DNA of 38,656 nucleotides from Phenylobacterium sp. (GTDB lineage Bacteria > Pseudomonadota > Alphaproteobacteria > Caulobacterales > Caulobacteraceae), in the NCBI RefSeq assembly GCF_030645195.1, contig NZ_JAUSLW010000047.1:1-38656 (forward strand). Direction: 5' to 3'. Shown in pieces: positions 17,804 through 27,661 of this stretch. A program made the position numbers and the translations under genes. The notes below the pieces were generated by a model. That model was not told the origin of the DNA. It worked only from the letters and a program-made list of their open reading frames with translations, and made no database searches. Position 1 is the first letter of the stretch. Every line of letters starts with the position of its first letter.

Positions 17804-19201
17804 ATGGCCCAATACGACGTCGTCATCATCGGGGGCGGTCCCGCCGGCTACAACGGCGCCATTCGCGCGGGCCAGCTGGGCCTCTCGGTGGCCGTGGTGG
17901 AGAAGCGCGCGACGCTCGGCGGAATCTGCCTGAACGTCGGCTGCATGCCGTCCAAGGCCCTGCTGCATGCTTCCGAGCTCTTTGAGCTGGCCAGCAAGGA
18001 CTTCGCCACCCTCGGCATCGAGGTGACCCCCAAGCTCAACCTGCCTCAGATGATGAAGCAGAAGGCCGAGAGCGTGACGGCGCTCACCAAGGGCATTGAG
18101 TTCCTGTTCAAGAAGAACAAGGCCGACTGGATCAAGGGCATGGGCCGGATCGCCGGCCCCGGCAAGGTGGAGGTCACCGGCCCCGACGGCTCGGTCACCG
18201 TGCTGGAGACCAAGAACATCGTCATCGCCACCGGCTCGGAGCCCTCGGCCCTGCCCGGCGTGGCCGTCGACAACAAGCGCATCGTCGATTCCACCGGCGC
18301 GCTCTCCCTGGCCGAGGTCCCCAAGAGCCTGATCGTCATCGGCGCCGGCATCATCGGCCTGGAACTGGGCTCGGTCTGGCGGCGGCTGGGCGCCGAGGTC
18401 ACGGTGGTGGAGTTCCTCGATCGCATCACGCCGGGCATGGACGCCGAGACCGCCAAGACCTTCCAGCGCTCGCTCACCAAGCAGGGCATGGCCTTCAAGC
18501 TCGGCTCCAAGGTCACCGGCGCCAAGGCCGGCAAGTCCAATGTCACCCTCACGCTCGAGCCCGTGGCCGGCGGCGAGGCCGAGACGCTCACCGCCGATTA
18601 CGTCCTGCTGGCCATCGGGCGGCGGCCCTATACCGACGGCCTGGGCCTGGAGAGCGTGGGGATCGTCCCCGACAAGCGCGGCTTCATCGAGACCGACCAC
18701 TTCGCCACCTCGGCCCCCGGAGTCTGGGCCATCGGCGACGCCATCCACGGCCCCATGCTGGCCCACAAGGCCGAGGAGGACTCGGTGGCGGTGATCGAGA
18801 CCATCGCCGGCAAGTACGCCCACGTGGACTACAACCTGGTCCCCAGCGTCGTTTACACCTATCCGGAGGTCGCCTGGGTCGGGAAGACCGAGGAGCAGCT
18901 CAAGGAGGCCGGGGTCGCCTACAAGGTGGGCAAGTTCCCCTTCACCGCCAACAGCCGCGCCAAGATCAACCACGAGACCGAGGGCTTCGCCAAGATCCTG
19001 GCCGACGCGACCACCGACGAAATCCTCGGCGTCCACATCATCGGCCCCCAGGCCGGCGAGATGATCGGCGAGTACTGCGTGGCCATGGCCTTCCGCGCCG
19101 CCAGCGAGGACGTGGCCCGCACCGTCCACCCCCACCCCACCCGCTCCGAGGCCGGCCGCCAGGCCGCCATGGGCGTCGAGGGCTGGACCATGCAGGCCTG
19201 A
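17804..19201 (+). CDS. lpdA: Dihydrolipoyl dehydrogenase (E3)
   Basis: 465 residues. FAD-binding motif GGGPAG at residues 10-15. The redox disulfide is GGICLNVGCMPSK with C42 and C47. An NAD-binding motif, VIGAGIIGLELGSVWRRLGA, lies mid-protein, and the second FAD motif is APGVWAIGDAI. The C-terminal catalytic His-Glu pair is in HPHPTRSE. It reoxidises dihydrolipoyl groups on SucB (and other 2-oxoacid dehydrogenases) using NAD. Placement after sucAB fits the 2-oxoglutarate complex. Its TGA shares an A with the next ATG (GNAT gene), so the two are likely cotranscribed. The upstream promoter must lie in the 67-base gap or in vapC. Confidence 0.97.
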   Translation: MAQYDVVIIGGGPAGYNGAIRAGQLGLSVAVVEKRATLGGICLNVGCMPSKALLHASELFELASKDFATLGIEVTPKLNLPQMMKQKAESVTALTKGIEFLFKKNKADWIKGMGRIAGPGKVEVTGPDGSVTVLETKNIVIATGSEPSALPGVAVDNKRIVDSTGALSLAEVPKSLIVIGAGIIGLELGSVWRRLGAEVTVVEFLDRITPGMDAETAKTFQRSLTKQGMAFKLGSKVTGAKAGKSNVTLTLEPVAGGEAETLTADYVLLAIGRRPYTDGLGLESVGIVPDKRGFIETDHFATSAPGVWAIGDAIHGPMLAHKAEEDSVAVIETIAGKYAHVDYNLVPSVVYTYPEVAWVGKTEEQLKEAGVAYKVGKFPFTANSRAKINHETEGFAKILADATTDEILGVHIIGPQAGEMIGEYCVAMAFRAASEDVARTVHPHPTRSEAGRQAAMGVEGWTMQA

Positions 19202-19611
19202 TGGACATCCGCCGGGTCCGCCCGGAGGAGCTGCCCATCGCGGCGGCCATCTACCAGAAGGTCCTGCGCGAGACCTTCACCTGGCTGCCCGCCGCCCGCC
19301 ACAACGCCCAGGTCTTCCTGCGCGACGCCGCCGAGGAGGAGGTCTATGTGGCCGTCCTCGACCACCGCATCGAGGGCGTCGCGGCCCTCCACGTCCGCGA
19401 CAGCTTCCTGCACTCCCTCTATATCGCGCGGCGCGGCGCCGGGATCGGCAAGGCCCTGCTGGACCACGCCGCGAGCCAGGCGCCCGGCCCGCTGTCCCTG
19501 AAGTGCCAGACCGCCAACACCCGCGCCCAGGCCTTCTACCGCCGCGAGGGCTTCGGGATCACCGACCACGGCGACGACGGCGTCCCCTGGGTGCGGATGG
19601 CGCGGTATTGA
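19201..19611 (+). CDS. GNAT family N-acetyltransferase
   Basis: 136 residues. A compact GNAT fold: MDIRRVRPEELPIAAAIYQKVLRETFTW at the start, YVAVLDHRIEGVAALHV in the middle strands, LYIARRGAGIGKALLDHA as the acetyl-CoA loop (RxxGxG), and TANTRAQAFYRREGF as the late motif. The acceptor cannot be told. It overlaps the lpd stop by one base. Coupling to lpd could indicate a link with acetyl-CoA or protein acetylation but may only reflect compact gene packing. Confidence 0.88.
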   Translation: MDIRRVRPEELPIAAAIYQKVLRETFTWLPAARHNAQVFLRDAAEEEVYVAVLDHRIEGVAALHVRDSFLHSLYIARRGAGIGKALLDHAASQAPGPLSLKCQTANTRAQAFYRREGFGITDHGDDGVPWVRMARY

Positions 19612-19695
19612 GCTGGGGTCGGGCCCCGATCATCCCTTGATGCGCCCGCAAAAATCGGCCCCTTGGAGGGCGAAAGCGTCCGGGGAAGGAAACCG

Positions 19696-20262
19696 ATGGA
19701 ACTCGTGCTCATCCGCCATGGCCTGCCAGTGCGCAGCGCCGAAAGCTCCGATCCGCCCCTGCACGACGAGGGCCACGACCAGGCCCGCAAGGTGGCCGAC
19801 TGGCTGGCGGGCGAGCGCTTCGACGCGGTCTATTCCAGCCCCATGCTGCGCGCCATCGAGACCGCCGCCCCCCTGCTGGCGGCCAGCGGCCATGAGCTGC
19901 GCCATCATGAGGGCATCGCCGAGTTCGACCGCGATAGCGGCGCCTATGTCCCCATGGAGGAGCTGAAGCGCGAGGACTACGCGGCCTGGAAGGCCATGGC
20001 CGAGGGCGACCACGGGGTCGATATCGGGCAGTTCCAGCAGGCGGTGGTCGCCGCCCTGGAGGAGATCATCGAGGCCCATCCCGGCCAGCGGGTGGCGGTC
20101 TTCTGCCACGGCGGGGTGATCAATGTCTGGACCGCCCATGTGCTTTCCATGGCCCCGCGGCTGTTCTTCGAGCCCCGCTACACCAGCCTCCACCGCTACA
20201 TGTGCGCCCGCAGCGGCCAGCGGAACATCCTCAGCCTCAACGAGACTGCGCACTTGCGCTGA
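19696..20262 (+). CDS. Histidine phosphatase superfamily protein
   Basis: 188 residues. The RHG motif at residues 7-9 (MELVLIRHGLP) holds the phospho-accepting His, and the second catalytic His is in VAVFCHGGVINVW, with YSSPMLRAIETA between them. This is the phosphoglycerate-mutase-like / SixA / CobC fold. Substrates in the family range from sugar phosphates to phosphoproteins; none can be assigned here. AGGAAA lies at good distance before the ATG at 19696, so the longer TTG start at 19663 is rejected. It converges on xerC with three bases between the stops. Confidence 0.9.
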   Translation: MELVLIRHGLPVRSAESSDPPLHDEGHDQARKVADWLAGERFDAVYSSPMLRAIETAAPLLAASGHELRHHEGIAEFDRDSGAYVPMEELKREDYAAWKAMAEGDHGVDIGQFQQAVVAALEEIIEAHPGQRVAVFCHGGVINVWTAHVLSMAPRLFFEPRYTSLHRYMCARSGQRNILSLNETAHLR

Positions 20263-20265
20263 CGC

Positions 20266-21195
20266 CTAGGCGTGCGGATGGGCCGAGTTGTAGGCGCTCA
20301 GCAACGCCGCGGCGTCCACGTCGGTATAGCGCTGGGTCGTCGAGAGCGAGGCGTGGCCCAGCAGTTCCTGGATGGAGCGCAGGTCGGCGCCCGCCCCCAG
20401 CAGGTGGGTGGCGAAGGAGTGGCGCAGGGCATGGGGCGTGGCGCTGGCGGGCAGGCCCAGGCGGCGTCGCAGCCCCTGCACCGTGGCCTGCACATGCCGC
20501 GGGCTCAGCGCCCCGCCGCGCTTGGCGCGGAACAGCAGATCGCCGGGGCCGAGCGCGAAGGGAACGCAGGCCACATAGGCCGCGATGGCCTCGGCCACCG
20601 CCGGGAGCACGGGCACGATCCGGGTCTTGGAGCCCTTGCCGACGATCCGGAGCGAGTCCCCCAACGGCGCGTCGGACCGCTTCAGCGACAGGCCCTCGGA
20701 GATCCGCAGGCCGCAGCCATAGAGCAGGGTCAGCACCGCCTCGTCGCGGGCGACCTCCCAGTCCTCGCGGTCGGGGTCCATCGAGGGTTCGGCGATCATC
20801 CCCCGCGCCTGGTCCTCGGTGACCGGGCGCGGGGCCGAGGGTTTCACCCGCGGCCCGCGCACCAGGGCCAGGTGGGGGTTGGGGGTGTCGTGGCGGCGGT
20901 CGAGATAGCGGTGGAAGGTGCGGATCGCCGACAGCGACTGCGACAGAGACCGGGGCGACAGCGGATGGTCGCCCGACCGCAGGTGCGCCAGCCAGGCGCG
21001 GATCTCGCCGGCGGTCAGCTCACCGCAGGCCTTGAGCGTCAGGGTCTCGCCCCGATGGCCCTCTTGAAACGTGATGTAGCGGCCGGCCGCGAAGCCATAG
21101 GCCTCCACCGTGCGCGGCGAGGCGCGGCGTTCCTGGGCGAGGTGGACCAGCCATTGGGCCAGGACCTCGCGCGCGGGGGTCACAGGACCGGCCAT
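20266..21195 (-). CDS. xerC: Tyrosine recombinase XerC
   Basis: 309 residues. N-terminal SAM-like core-binding domain (residues ~5-105), then the catalytic domain with the full set of active residues: R164 (GCGLRISEG), K190 (GKGSKTR), H255 and R258 (HALRHSFATHLL), H281 (LLGHASLSTTQ) and nucleophile Y290 (RYTDVD). With XerD it resolves chromosome dimers at dif near the terminus. The start overlaps DUF484 by 16 bases; the DUF484-xerC pairing is conserved in other proteobacteria such as Pseudomonas, which supports a housekeeping XerC and not a phage or integron integrase. Confidence 0.93.
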   Translation of the reverse strand: MAGPVTPAREVLAQWLVHLAQERRASPRTVEAYGFAAGRYITFQEGHRGETLTLKACGELTAGEIRAWLAHLRSGDHPLSPRSLSQSLSAIRTFHRYLDRRHDTPNPHLALVRGPRVKPSAPRPVTEDQARGMIAEPSMDPDREDWEVARDEAVLTLLYGCGLRISEGLSLKRSDAPLGDSLRIVGKGSKTRIVPVLPAVAEAIAAYVACVPFALGPGDLLFRAKRGGALSPRHVQATVQGLRRRLGLPASATPHALRHSFATHLLGAGADLRSIQELLGHASLSTTQRYTDVDAAALLSAYNSAHPHA

Positions 21196-21857
21196 CGCTC
21201 CGCCGTGCGTTCGACGACCCGGGCCAGGAAGGCCACCAGCTCGGCGCCCATGTCCTGGGTGAAGCCGTGCTCATCGGCCGAGCCAAAAGCCAGCAGGCCG
21301 GTGCGGGCCGGCTCCCAGATGGCCATGCGCACCATGGCCATGGACTTGATCTCCGGCGCCCGCTCGCCGAACAGGCCCAGAGCCGTGGGCTGGAAACCCA
21401 TCAGGGCCACCCGCTGGTGGCCGATCACCAGGTCGATCTGCCCCTCCGCCATCACCCGCCAGCCGGCGGGCGTGCGGTCGGGCCCCTCCAGGGCCACCAC
21501 CCCGGCGGCCAGGCCGAAGCGCAGCTGGGCCAGCTCGTCCACCCGGCGGGCCAGGTCGGCGTGGTTGCGGGCGTCCAGCAGGTCCACCACGGCGCCGTGG
21601 GTCTGGGCCTGGGCGGCGAAATTGGCGCGCGCCGTGGCCTCCATGTGCTTGCGGGCCTTGGACTCCTTCTTGTGCGCCTCATGCACGCGGGCCAGGGCCG
21701 CGGGGCCGAAGTCCACCACATTGGCGGCGTCGGGCTTAAGGCCCAGCTCCGCCATCAGGGCGGTGTCGGTCAACAGGAAGTCGCGGTTGTCGGAGAGGAA
21801 GCGGCGCACCTCGTCGCGGCCCAGCGTCTGATCCTTCAGCCCGACCCCGAGATCCAT
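21180..21857 (-). CDS. DUF484 (GAF-like) protein
   Basis: 225 residues. It begins LGRDEVRRFLSDNRDFLLTD, the DUF484 N-terminal helix, then has a charged helical part (EAHKKESKARKHMEATARANFAAQ, likely coiled coil) and a C-terminal GAF-like domain ending with TGLLAFGSADEHGFTQDMGAELVAFLARVVERT. Soluble; no known biochemical activity. It is upstream of xerC and overlaps it, so the two are translated together, the conserved arrangement from which a role near recombination or chromosome processing has been guessed. Confidence 0.87.
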   Translation of the reverse strand: MDLGVGLKDQTLGRDEVRRFLSDNRDFLLTDTALMAELGLKPDAANVVDFGPAALARVHEAHKKESKARKHMEATARANFAAQAQTHGAVVDLLDARNHADLARRVDELAQLRFGLAAGVVALEGPDRTPAGWRVMAEGQIDLVIGHQRVALMGFQPTALGLFGERAPEIKSMAMVRMAIWEPARTGLLAFGSADEHGFTQDMGAELVAFLARVVERTAERWPVL

Positions 21858-21875
21858 GCGTCCGCCCCTGTGGTT

Positions 21876-22529
21876 CTACAAGATGGACTGACCCGTTTTG
21901 GCCCAGTCGCTCATGAACTGTTCAAGACCCTTCTCGGTTAACGGGTGCTTGAAGAGGTCCAAGAAAACCCCGGGTGGAATGGTCGCACAGTCGGCGCCGG
22001 CCAGGGCCGCGGCGGTCACATGGGCCGGGTTGCGGATCGAGGCGGCCAGGATCTCGGTGTCGAACTCGTAGTTGTCGTAGATCGCCCGGATCTCGGCGAT
22101 CAGCTCCATGCCGTTGGCGCCGTGATCGTCCAGCCGGCCCACGAAGGGCGAGATGTAGGTGGCGCCGGCCTTGGCGGCCAGCAGGGCCTGGGCCGCCGAG
22201 AAGCACAGGGTCACATTGGTGGAGATGCCCTGGACCGCGAACTCGGCCGTGGCGATCAGCCCCTCGCGGGTCAGCGGCACCTTGACCACGATATTGGTGG
22301 CGATGGCGGCCAGCTTGGCGCCCTCGGCCAGCATGCCGGCCACGTCGGTGGCGGCGACCTCGGCGCTCACCGGGCCCTCGACGAGATCGCAAATCTCGGC
22401 GATGACCTCCAGCATGGGCCGGCCGGACTTGGCGATCAGGGTGGGATTGGTGGTGACGCCGTCCACCAGGCCCGTACCGGCCAGGTCCTTCAGGACCGCG
22501 GTGTCCGTGGTGTCGAGAAAGAGCTGCAT
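21876..22529 (-). CDS. fsa: Transaldolase / fructose-6-phosphate aldolase (small class)
   Basis: 217 residues, the size of the small FSA/transaldolase class. It starts [16 protein letters not shown], then [19 protein letters not shown], and the Schiff-base lysine K83 lies in [14 protein letters not shown]. Later motifs are [18 protein letters not shown] and [13 protein letters not shown], all typical. Members either transfer dihydroxyacetone units (pentose phosphate pathway) or cleave fructose 6-phosphate; the two cannot be separated from this sequence. The gene is transcribed toward DUF484 and xerC, with a gap of only 18 bases, so the three probably form an operon. The frame is open upstream through a repeat, but only the ATG at 22529 fits the family. 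Confidence 0.92.
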   Translation of the reverse strand: MQLFLDTTDTAVLKDLAGTGLVDGVTTNPTLIAKSGRPMLEVIAEICDLVEGPVSAEVAATDVAGMLAEGAKLAAIATNIVVKVPLTREGLIATAEFAVQGISTNVTLCFSAAQALLAAKAGATYISPFVGRLDDHGANGMELIAEIRAIYDNYEFDTEILAASIRNPAHVTAAALAGADCATIPPGVFLDLFKHPLTEKGLEQFMSDWAKTGQSIL

Positions 22530-22634
22530 GAAGGGCCTCTGCGCGGGAATGAACGGGGCTTCCTTAGCCGTTGTGCTCCGGCGCGGCCAGCCTATGTGCG
22601 GGGCGTGATGATCCACGACCAGCCCCTTTCGCGT

Positions 22635-22894
22635 CCTTCTCCCCTTGTGGGAGAAGGTGGCCCTGCGGAGCAGGGTCGGATGAGGGGTCGAAAGACCTGT
22701 CCCGCAAACCCACTCCGTCATCCCGGCCGCAGCGAAGCGGAGAGCCGGGACCCAGGGGCGGCGGGCTGGGCCCCTGGGTCCCGGATCGGCCTGTCGGCCG
22801 TCCGGGATGACGGCGGAAAGAGTAAGGCGCACGGAGCGCGACTCCTCATCCGACCGGTCTCCGACCGGCCACCTTCTCCCACAAGGGGAGAAGG
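22635..22894. repeat. Inverted repeats nested inside another inverted repeat
   Basis: Outer arms: a perfect 28-bp inverted repeat, 22635-22662 and 22867-22894 (CCTTCTCCCCTTGTGGGAGA... in the left arm), each arm itself containing a small hairpin. Inside lies a second element with 12-bp arms CCGTCATCCCGG (22715-22726) and CCGGGATGACGG (22802-22813), and inside that a 15-bp pair CCGGGACCCAGGGGC (22745-22759) and GCCCCTGGGTCCCGG (22770-22784). It fills the gap between the divergent fsa and priA genes. Confidence 0.9.
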
Positions 22895-22918
22895 GCCGCC
22901 AAACATGACCTGGCGCGC

Positions 22919-25084
22919 ATGACCCGCCGCATCGCCTCCATCCTGCTGCCCATGCCCCTGCCCGAGGCCTTCGACTACGAGGAGCCGGAGGGCATGGACC
23001 TGGCCGTTGGCGACCAGGTGGCCGCGCCGCTTGGCCCCCGCCTGCTGCGCGGCGTGGTCACCGCCCTGCGCGACGGGACCGGCGGCAACCGGCCGCTGAA
23101 GGCGGTCGACGCCAGGCTCGACGATCCGCCCCTGCCGCAACGCGCCCTGGAGTTCATCCAGTGGGCCGCCCGCTATTCGGTGGACTCCCCCGGCGCGCCG
23201 CTGGCCATCACCCTGCGCGGCGCCCGGGCCCAGAAGGCCAAGCCGGAAAGGGTCATCGAGGCCACCGGCGCCCAGCCCGCCCGCGCCACCCCGGCCCGGA
23301 CCCGGGTGCTGGAGACCGTCGCGACCCAACAGCTCTCGCCGCCGGATCTCGCCCGCGCCGCCCAAGTCTCCTCGGGCGTCATCAAGGGCCTGGTGGACGA
23401 GGGCGTCCTGGCCGTCCGCCTGGTGGAGGCGCAGGTCGCCTTTGATCCCCCGGACTTGACCCTCGCCGGCCAGCCGCTCAATCCCAGCCAGGACGCGGCG
23501 GCCAGGATGCTGGTGGCGATGCTGGGGGAGGGGGGCTTCAATGTCGCCCTGCTGGACGGGGTCACCGGCTCGGGTAAGACCGAGGTCTATCTGGAGGCCG
23601 TGGCCGCCGCCCTGGCCGCCGACCCCGCCGCCCAGGTGCTGATCCTGCTGCCGGAGATCGCGCTCACCCAGGCGGTGATAGCCCGGGTCGCCGCCCGCTT
23701 CGGCGCCGCGCCGGCCGAATGGCACTCCGACATCACCCCGCCGGCCCGCCGCCGGGTCTGGGAGGCGGTGGCCACGAACCAGTGCCGCATCGTCATCGGC
23801 GCCCGCTCGGCCCTGTTCCTGCCCTTCGCCAAGCTCTCCCTGATCGTCGTCGATGAGGAGCACGACGCCTCCTACAAGCAGGAGGAGGGCTTCATCTACC
23901 AGGCCCGGGATCTCGCCGTGGCCCGCGGCAAGATCGAGGACGCCGCCGTCATCCTGGCCTCGGCCACCCCGTCGCTGGAATCCCTGCGCAACGCCGAGCT
24001 GGGCCGCTATCGCTGGCTGCGGCTGTCCTCGCGCCACGGGACCGCCGTCCTGCCCGACATCACCCTGATCGACATGCGCGAGACCCCGCCGGAGACCGGC
24101 CGCTGGCTCTCGCCGCCGCTCATCAAGGCCATGGGGGAGACCTGGGCGCGCGGCGAGCAGACCCTGCTGTTCCTCAACCGCCGCGGCTACGCTCCCCTGG
24201 TGCTCTGCAAGGCCTGCGGCGAGCGGATGACCTCCCCCGACACCGATTCCTGGCTGGTGGAGCACCGCTATTCCGGCCGACTGGTCTGCCACCTCACCGG
24301 CTTTTCCATGCCCAAGCCGGCGGCCTGCCCCCACTGCGGCGCCAAGGACAGCCTGGTCTCCATCGGGCCCGGCGTGGAGCGGGTGGAGGAGGAGGCCAAG
24401 GCCCTGTTCCCCGACGCCCGGGTCAGCGTCTTCTCCTCCGACACGGCCTGGGACGCCCGCGAGGCCAAGCGGCTGATCGGGGCCATGGAGGACGGCCAGA
24501 TCGACATCCTGGTGGCCACCCAGGCCGCCGCCAAGGGCCACAACTTCCCGGGCCTCACCCTGGTCGGCGTGGTGGACGCCGACCTCGGCCTGCGCGGCGG
24601 GGATCTCAGGGCCGCCGAGCGCACCTACCAGCTGCTGGCCCAGGCGACGGGCCGCGCCGGCCGCAAGGACCGCCCCGGCCGCGCCATGCTGCAGACCTAC
24701 GCCCCGGAGCACCCGGTCATGCAGGCGCTCAAGGCCCAGGACCGCGACGCCTTCACCACCGCCGAGCTGGAGGAACGCGAGATCGCCGGCCTGCCCCCCT
24801 ACGGCCGCCTGGGCGCCATCATCGTCTCGGGCCCCGATCCGGCCCAGCTCGAGGCCTTCGTGGAAAAGATGGCCCAGGTGGCCCCCAACGCCGAGGGCGT
24901 CGCCGTCTACGGCCCCGCCGACGCCCCGCTCGGCCTGATCCGCGGCCGCCGCCGCAAACGCTTCCTCATCCGCGCCGACCGCACGGTGGACCTGTCGGCC
25001 TACCTCGCCGCCTGGCGCGCGAGGTTCCGGCCCCCCGGCATGATCCGCGTGGCCATCGACGTGGACCCGTATAGCTTCCTGTAG
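22919..25084 (+). CDS. priA: Primosomal protein N' (PriA replication-restart helicase)
   Basis: 721 residues. N-terminal 3'-DNA-binding domain ([13 protein letters not shown], ~residues 12-24), winged-helix region, then the helicase: Walker A GVTGSGKT (214-221), DEEH box (312-315), SATPS, and motif VI-like [13 protein letters not shown]. The zinc region at 430-473 keeps C430, C433, C457, C470 and C473 but has S439, T442 and T460 where E. coli has cysteines, with spacing unchanged. The outer zinc site is therefore intact and the inner one broken. PriA reloads the replisome at stalled forks. No clear SD precedes the ATG at 22919; a repeat ends 24 bases before it. Confidence 0.95.
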   Translation: MTRRIASILLPMPLPEAFDYEEPEGMDLAVGDQVAAPLGPRLLRGVVTALRDGTGGNRPLKAVDARLDDPPLPQRALEFIQWAARYSVDSPGAPLAITLRGARAQKAKPERVIEATGAQPARATPARTRVLETVATQQLSPPDLARAAQVSSGVIKGLVDEGVLAVRLVEAQVAFDPPDLTLAGQPLNPSQDAAARMLVAMLGEGGFNVALLDGVTGSGKTEVYLEAVAAALAADPAAQVLILLPEIALTQAVIARVAARFGAAPAEWHSDITPPARRRVWEAVATNQCRIVIGARSALFLPFAKLSLIVVDEEHDASYKQEEGFIYQARDLAVARGKIEDAAVILASATPSLESLRNAELGRYRWLRLSSRHGTAVLPDITLIDMRETPPETGRWLSPPLIKAMGETWARGEQTLLFLNRRGYAPLVLCKACGERMTSPDTDSWLVEHRYSGRLVCHLTGFSMPKPAACPHCGAKDSLVSIGPGVERVEEEAKALFPDARVSVFSSDTAWDAREAKRLIGAMEDGQIDILVATQAAAKGHNFPGLTLVGVVDADLGLRGGDLRAAERTYQLLAQATGRAGRKDRPGRAMLQTYAPEHPVMQALKAQDRDAFTTAELEEREIAGLPPYGRLGAIIVSGPDPAQLEAFVEKMAQVAPNAEGVAVYGPADAPLGLIRGRRRKRFLIRADRTVDLSAYLAAWRARFRPPGMIRVAIDVDPYSFL

Positions 25085-25177
25085 GCGGCCCACCTCCTCA
25101 GCGGCGCGCCGACTTGTGAAGCAGTTGACCGCCTTTCCGCCGCACGGACATTGTGATGCCGGCGGGGGGAAACGCGC

Positions 25178-25714
25178 ATGTTCAAGAAGCTGTTCGGCAA
25201 AGGCCAGCCACCGGCTGACGAGGACGCGTTCGCCGTCATTCGCAGAGACTACGCCCGACTTCTGATCCAACCCTCGGGCCGGGAGTTGGAGCTGGCGCTC
25301 GATTCCTGGACCTGGCTAAGGCCGCCGAAGGGACAACCCCTGTTGGTTTCGGCCTTTGGTGACATGTTCTTCCGAGGTGCCAACGGCATCCTCATGCTCG
25401 ATACTCTCGAAGGCGACCTACGACCTGTCGCCGCCGACGGGTTTGAGCTGCGAGCGCGGTTGGCGGAACCGGAGCAGCAGGATGAGCTTCTAAGCTCGGT
25501 GTGGGTTCAAGCAGCCGAGCGACAGGGCCTGGTCCTGGAGTCTGGCGAGTGTTTCGATTGGTCCGTGCCTCCCGCATTGGGAGGCCGTATCGCGGTAGAC
25601 GCGATCACTAAGCTGAGTTTCGTCGTGAAGGCCGACCTGGCGGGGCAAATGCATGAGCAGATCAAAGCCCTGCCGCCTGGGACAAAGATCAATCGCGTGA
25701 CGATCAGCGACTAG
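25178..25714 (+). CDS. Tdi1-like / DUF1851 protein (orphan)
   Basis: 178 residues. The central LLVSAFGDMFFRGANGILMLDTLEGDLRPVAADGFELRARL, and the late PPALGGRIAVDAITKLSFVVKADLAGQMHEQIKALPPGTKI, resemble the DUF1851 / Tdi1 C-terminal domain family, whose named member is an immunity protein for a type VI secreted effector. No T6SS genes or effector are near, so immunity is only one possibility; the family also occurs alone. Codon use looks less GC-biased than in priA upstream, which hints at acquisition. GGGGGGA lies before the ATG at 25178. A dispersed repeat follows the stop. Confidence 0.65.
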   Translation: MFKKLFGKGQPPADEDAFAVIRRDYARLLIQPSGRELELALDSWTWLRPPKGQPLLVSAFGDMFFRGANGILMLDTLEGDLRPVAADGFELRARLAEPEQQDELLSSVWVQAAERQGLVLESGECFDWSVPPALGGRIAVDAITKLSFVVKADLAGQMHEQIKALPPGTKINRVTISD

Positions 25715-25734
25715 CGTCGCCGATCTATGATCCT

Positions 25735-25885
25735 CCCCCAGCGCGCAGCGCGATGTGGGGGAGGTGGCGCGGACCGGAGGACCGTGCCGGAGGGGGAGCA
25801 ACGTAGTTGACCCATACCGACCCAAAACAAGAGTCAAAGTCCCCCTCAGGCGCTTCGCGCCAGCTCCCCCAGCGGGGGAGCATCT
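25735..25885. repeat. Composite intergenic repeat
   Basis: Between convergent genes. CCTCCCCCAGCGCGCAGCGC...GTGGGGGAGG at the left and CCCCCTCAGGCGCTTCGCGCC...CAGCGGGGGAG at the right make local hairpins and are related to the modules at 3480-3605 and 38393-38442. Confidence 0.65.
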
Positions 25886-25892
25886 TCGACCC

Positions 25893-27560
25893 TCAAGCCT
25901 CCCCCGCCTCCATCGCGACCTCATCCCCCGGCCGCGCCGCATGGACCGCCGCCATGGGGCGCTCCCGCAGGGTCGCCACCGGGATGAACAGCATCAGCAC
26001 GAAGCCGGCGATCAGCGAGCACAGGGCGAAGATCATCCCGTGGACGATGGCTACCGAGAAGCTGGTGCGGATGGTCCGCTCCAGGGCCACTTCCTTGGGG
26101 TCGGCGGCCCGCGCCGCGGCGCGCTCCGGATGCAGGTTGCGCTCCATGGCCATCTTCTGCAGGTCCGAGAGCTCCAGGCGCCGCACCACGGCGCCGGGCT
26201 CGGAGGGCGAATGCTTGGCCAGTTCGCTGGCCAGGCCCGAGGTCAGCAGGGCGCCGAACAAAGCAACCCCCATGGTCGAGCCGATCTGGCGGACGAACTG
26301 GCCTGAGCTGGTGGCGACCCCGATCTGGTGGAGGGGCACGGCGTTCTGCACCGCCAACCCGAACAGGCTCTGGCCGGGGCCAAGCCCGACGCCCACGATC
26401 AGCAACCGCCAGGCCAGGTCCCAGGTCGAGGTGTCGGGCCCGATGAAGCACATCAGGAAGACGCCGAGGATCAGCACCACCCCGCCGCCGATCATGAAGG
26501 GCTTGTACTGGCCGGTCTTGGTGACCAGCTGGCCGTTGATGGTGGAGGAGGCGATCATGCCCCCCATCAGGGCCAGCATGGTCAGGCCGCTGGTGGTGGC
26601 GGGAATCCCCTGGCCCACCTGCATGTAGAGCGGCAGGAAGCTGGTGACCCCCATGAAGGCCATGGAATAGACGAAGGCCGCGCCGTTGGCGGTGGTGAAG
26701 GTGGGGTTCTTGAACAGCTCCAGCGGGATGATCGGGTCGCGCACCTGCTTCTCCACGAAGACGAAGGCGGTGAGCGCGGCGAGCGCGAAGACCAGCATGC
26801 CGACGATCAGGGGCGAGGCCCAGGGATACTCCCGCCCGCCCCAGGTGATGGCCAGCAGCAGGGGCACGAAGCCGGCGATGATCAGGCCGGCCCCGCCCCA
26901 GTCGATGCGCCCGGTTCCCCGGATCGGCAGGGTTGGCATCTTCACCAGGATCATGGCCACGGCGGCCAGGGCGAAGGGGATGTTGCAGTAGAAGACCCAG
27001 CGCCAGCCGGCGATGACGTGGCCAAACAGGGTCACCGTGCCGTGGTCGGTGAAGAAGCCGCCCACCACGGGGCCGAACACGCTGGCGATCCCGAACACAG
27101 AGCCGAACAGGCCTGAGAACTTCGCTCGTTCGCGCGGCGCGAACAGGTCGGCGATGATGGCGAAGGCGGTGGTGAACAGGGCGCCGCCCCCCAGGCCCTG
27201 GATGGCCCGGAAGATGATCAGCTGGGTCATGCCGCCCCCCAGCAGGGGCAGGTCCCCGAACTCGCCGGCCAGCCCCGCCAGCCAGGAGCCGGCCAGGAAG
27301 ATGCCGATGCCGATCAGCAGGATCGGCTTCCTGCCATAGAGGTCTCCCAGCTTGCCCCAGATGGGCACCATGACCGTGGAGGCCAGCAGGTAGGCGGTGG
27401 TGGCCCAGGCGTAGAGGTGGAGGCCCGAGAGCTCGGCGATGATCCTGGGCATGGCCGTGCCGACGATGGTCTGGCTCATGGCCGACAGCAGGAACACGAT
27501 CATCACGGAGATGAGCGTCAGCCGGCGCTCGTCGTCGCTATAGACGTGGGGCTCGTTCAA
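25893..27560 (-). CDS. MFS drug exporter, DHA2 family (14 TM)
   Basis: 555 residues with about 14 hydrophobic segments. Motif A is [16 protein letters not shown] (loop 2-3), and motif C of drug/proton antiporters is seen around [18 protein letters not shown] (TM5), preceded by [21 protein letters not shown]. This is the EmrB/QacA-type DHA2 family, which exports hydrophobic drugs or similar compounds using the proton gradient. The start is a TTG at 27560 ([13 protein letters not shown]) with GGGAAA upstream; no ATG lies before the first TM. No adjacent EmrA-like adaptor or TetR regulator is present, so the substrate and control are unknown. It lies behind terC on the same strand but with 101 bases between. 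Confidence 0.9.
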   Translation of the reverse strand: MNEPHVYSDDERRLTLISVMIVFLLSAMSQTIVGTAMPRIIAELSGLHLYAWATTAYLLASTVMVPIWGKLGDLYGRKPILLIGIGIFLAGSWLAGLAGEFGDLPLLGGGMTQLIIFRAIQGLGGGALFTTAFAIIADLFAPRERAKFSGLFGSVFGIASVFGPVVGGFFTDHGTVTLFGHVIAGWRWVFYCNIPFALAAVAMILVKMPTLPIRGTGRIDWGGAGLIIAGFVPLLLAITWGGREYPWASPLIVGMLVFALAALTAFVFVEKQVRDPIIPLELFKNPTFTTANGAAFVYSMAFMGVTSFLPLYMQVGQGIPATTSGLTMLALMGGMIASSTINGQLVTKTGQYKPFMIGGGVVLILGVFLMCFIGPDTSTWDLAWRLLIVGVGLGPGQSLFGLAVQNAVPLHQIGVATSSGQFVRQIGSTMGVALFGALLTSGLASELAKHSPSEPGAVVRRLELSDLQKMAMERNLHPERAAARAADPKEVALERTIRTSFSVAIVHGMIFALCSLIAGFVLMLFIPVATLRERPMAAVHAARPGDEVAMEAGEA

Positions 27561-27661
27561 TTGCCGTTTCCCGGCGGCGAAATGGGCCGCCCCTAATGAT
27601 CTAATCTTATGGTCGCAGCGTCCGGGGGCGGAGGAAAATGCCGCCGCCCCCTTACCCGATG

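Noticed and set aside
20266..21195. Phage or integron integrase
   Set aside because: All residues fit XerC, and DUF484 precedes it as in chromosomal xerC loci; no attachment site or prophage genes are near.
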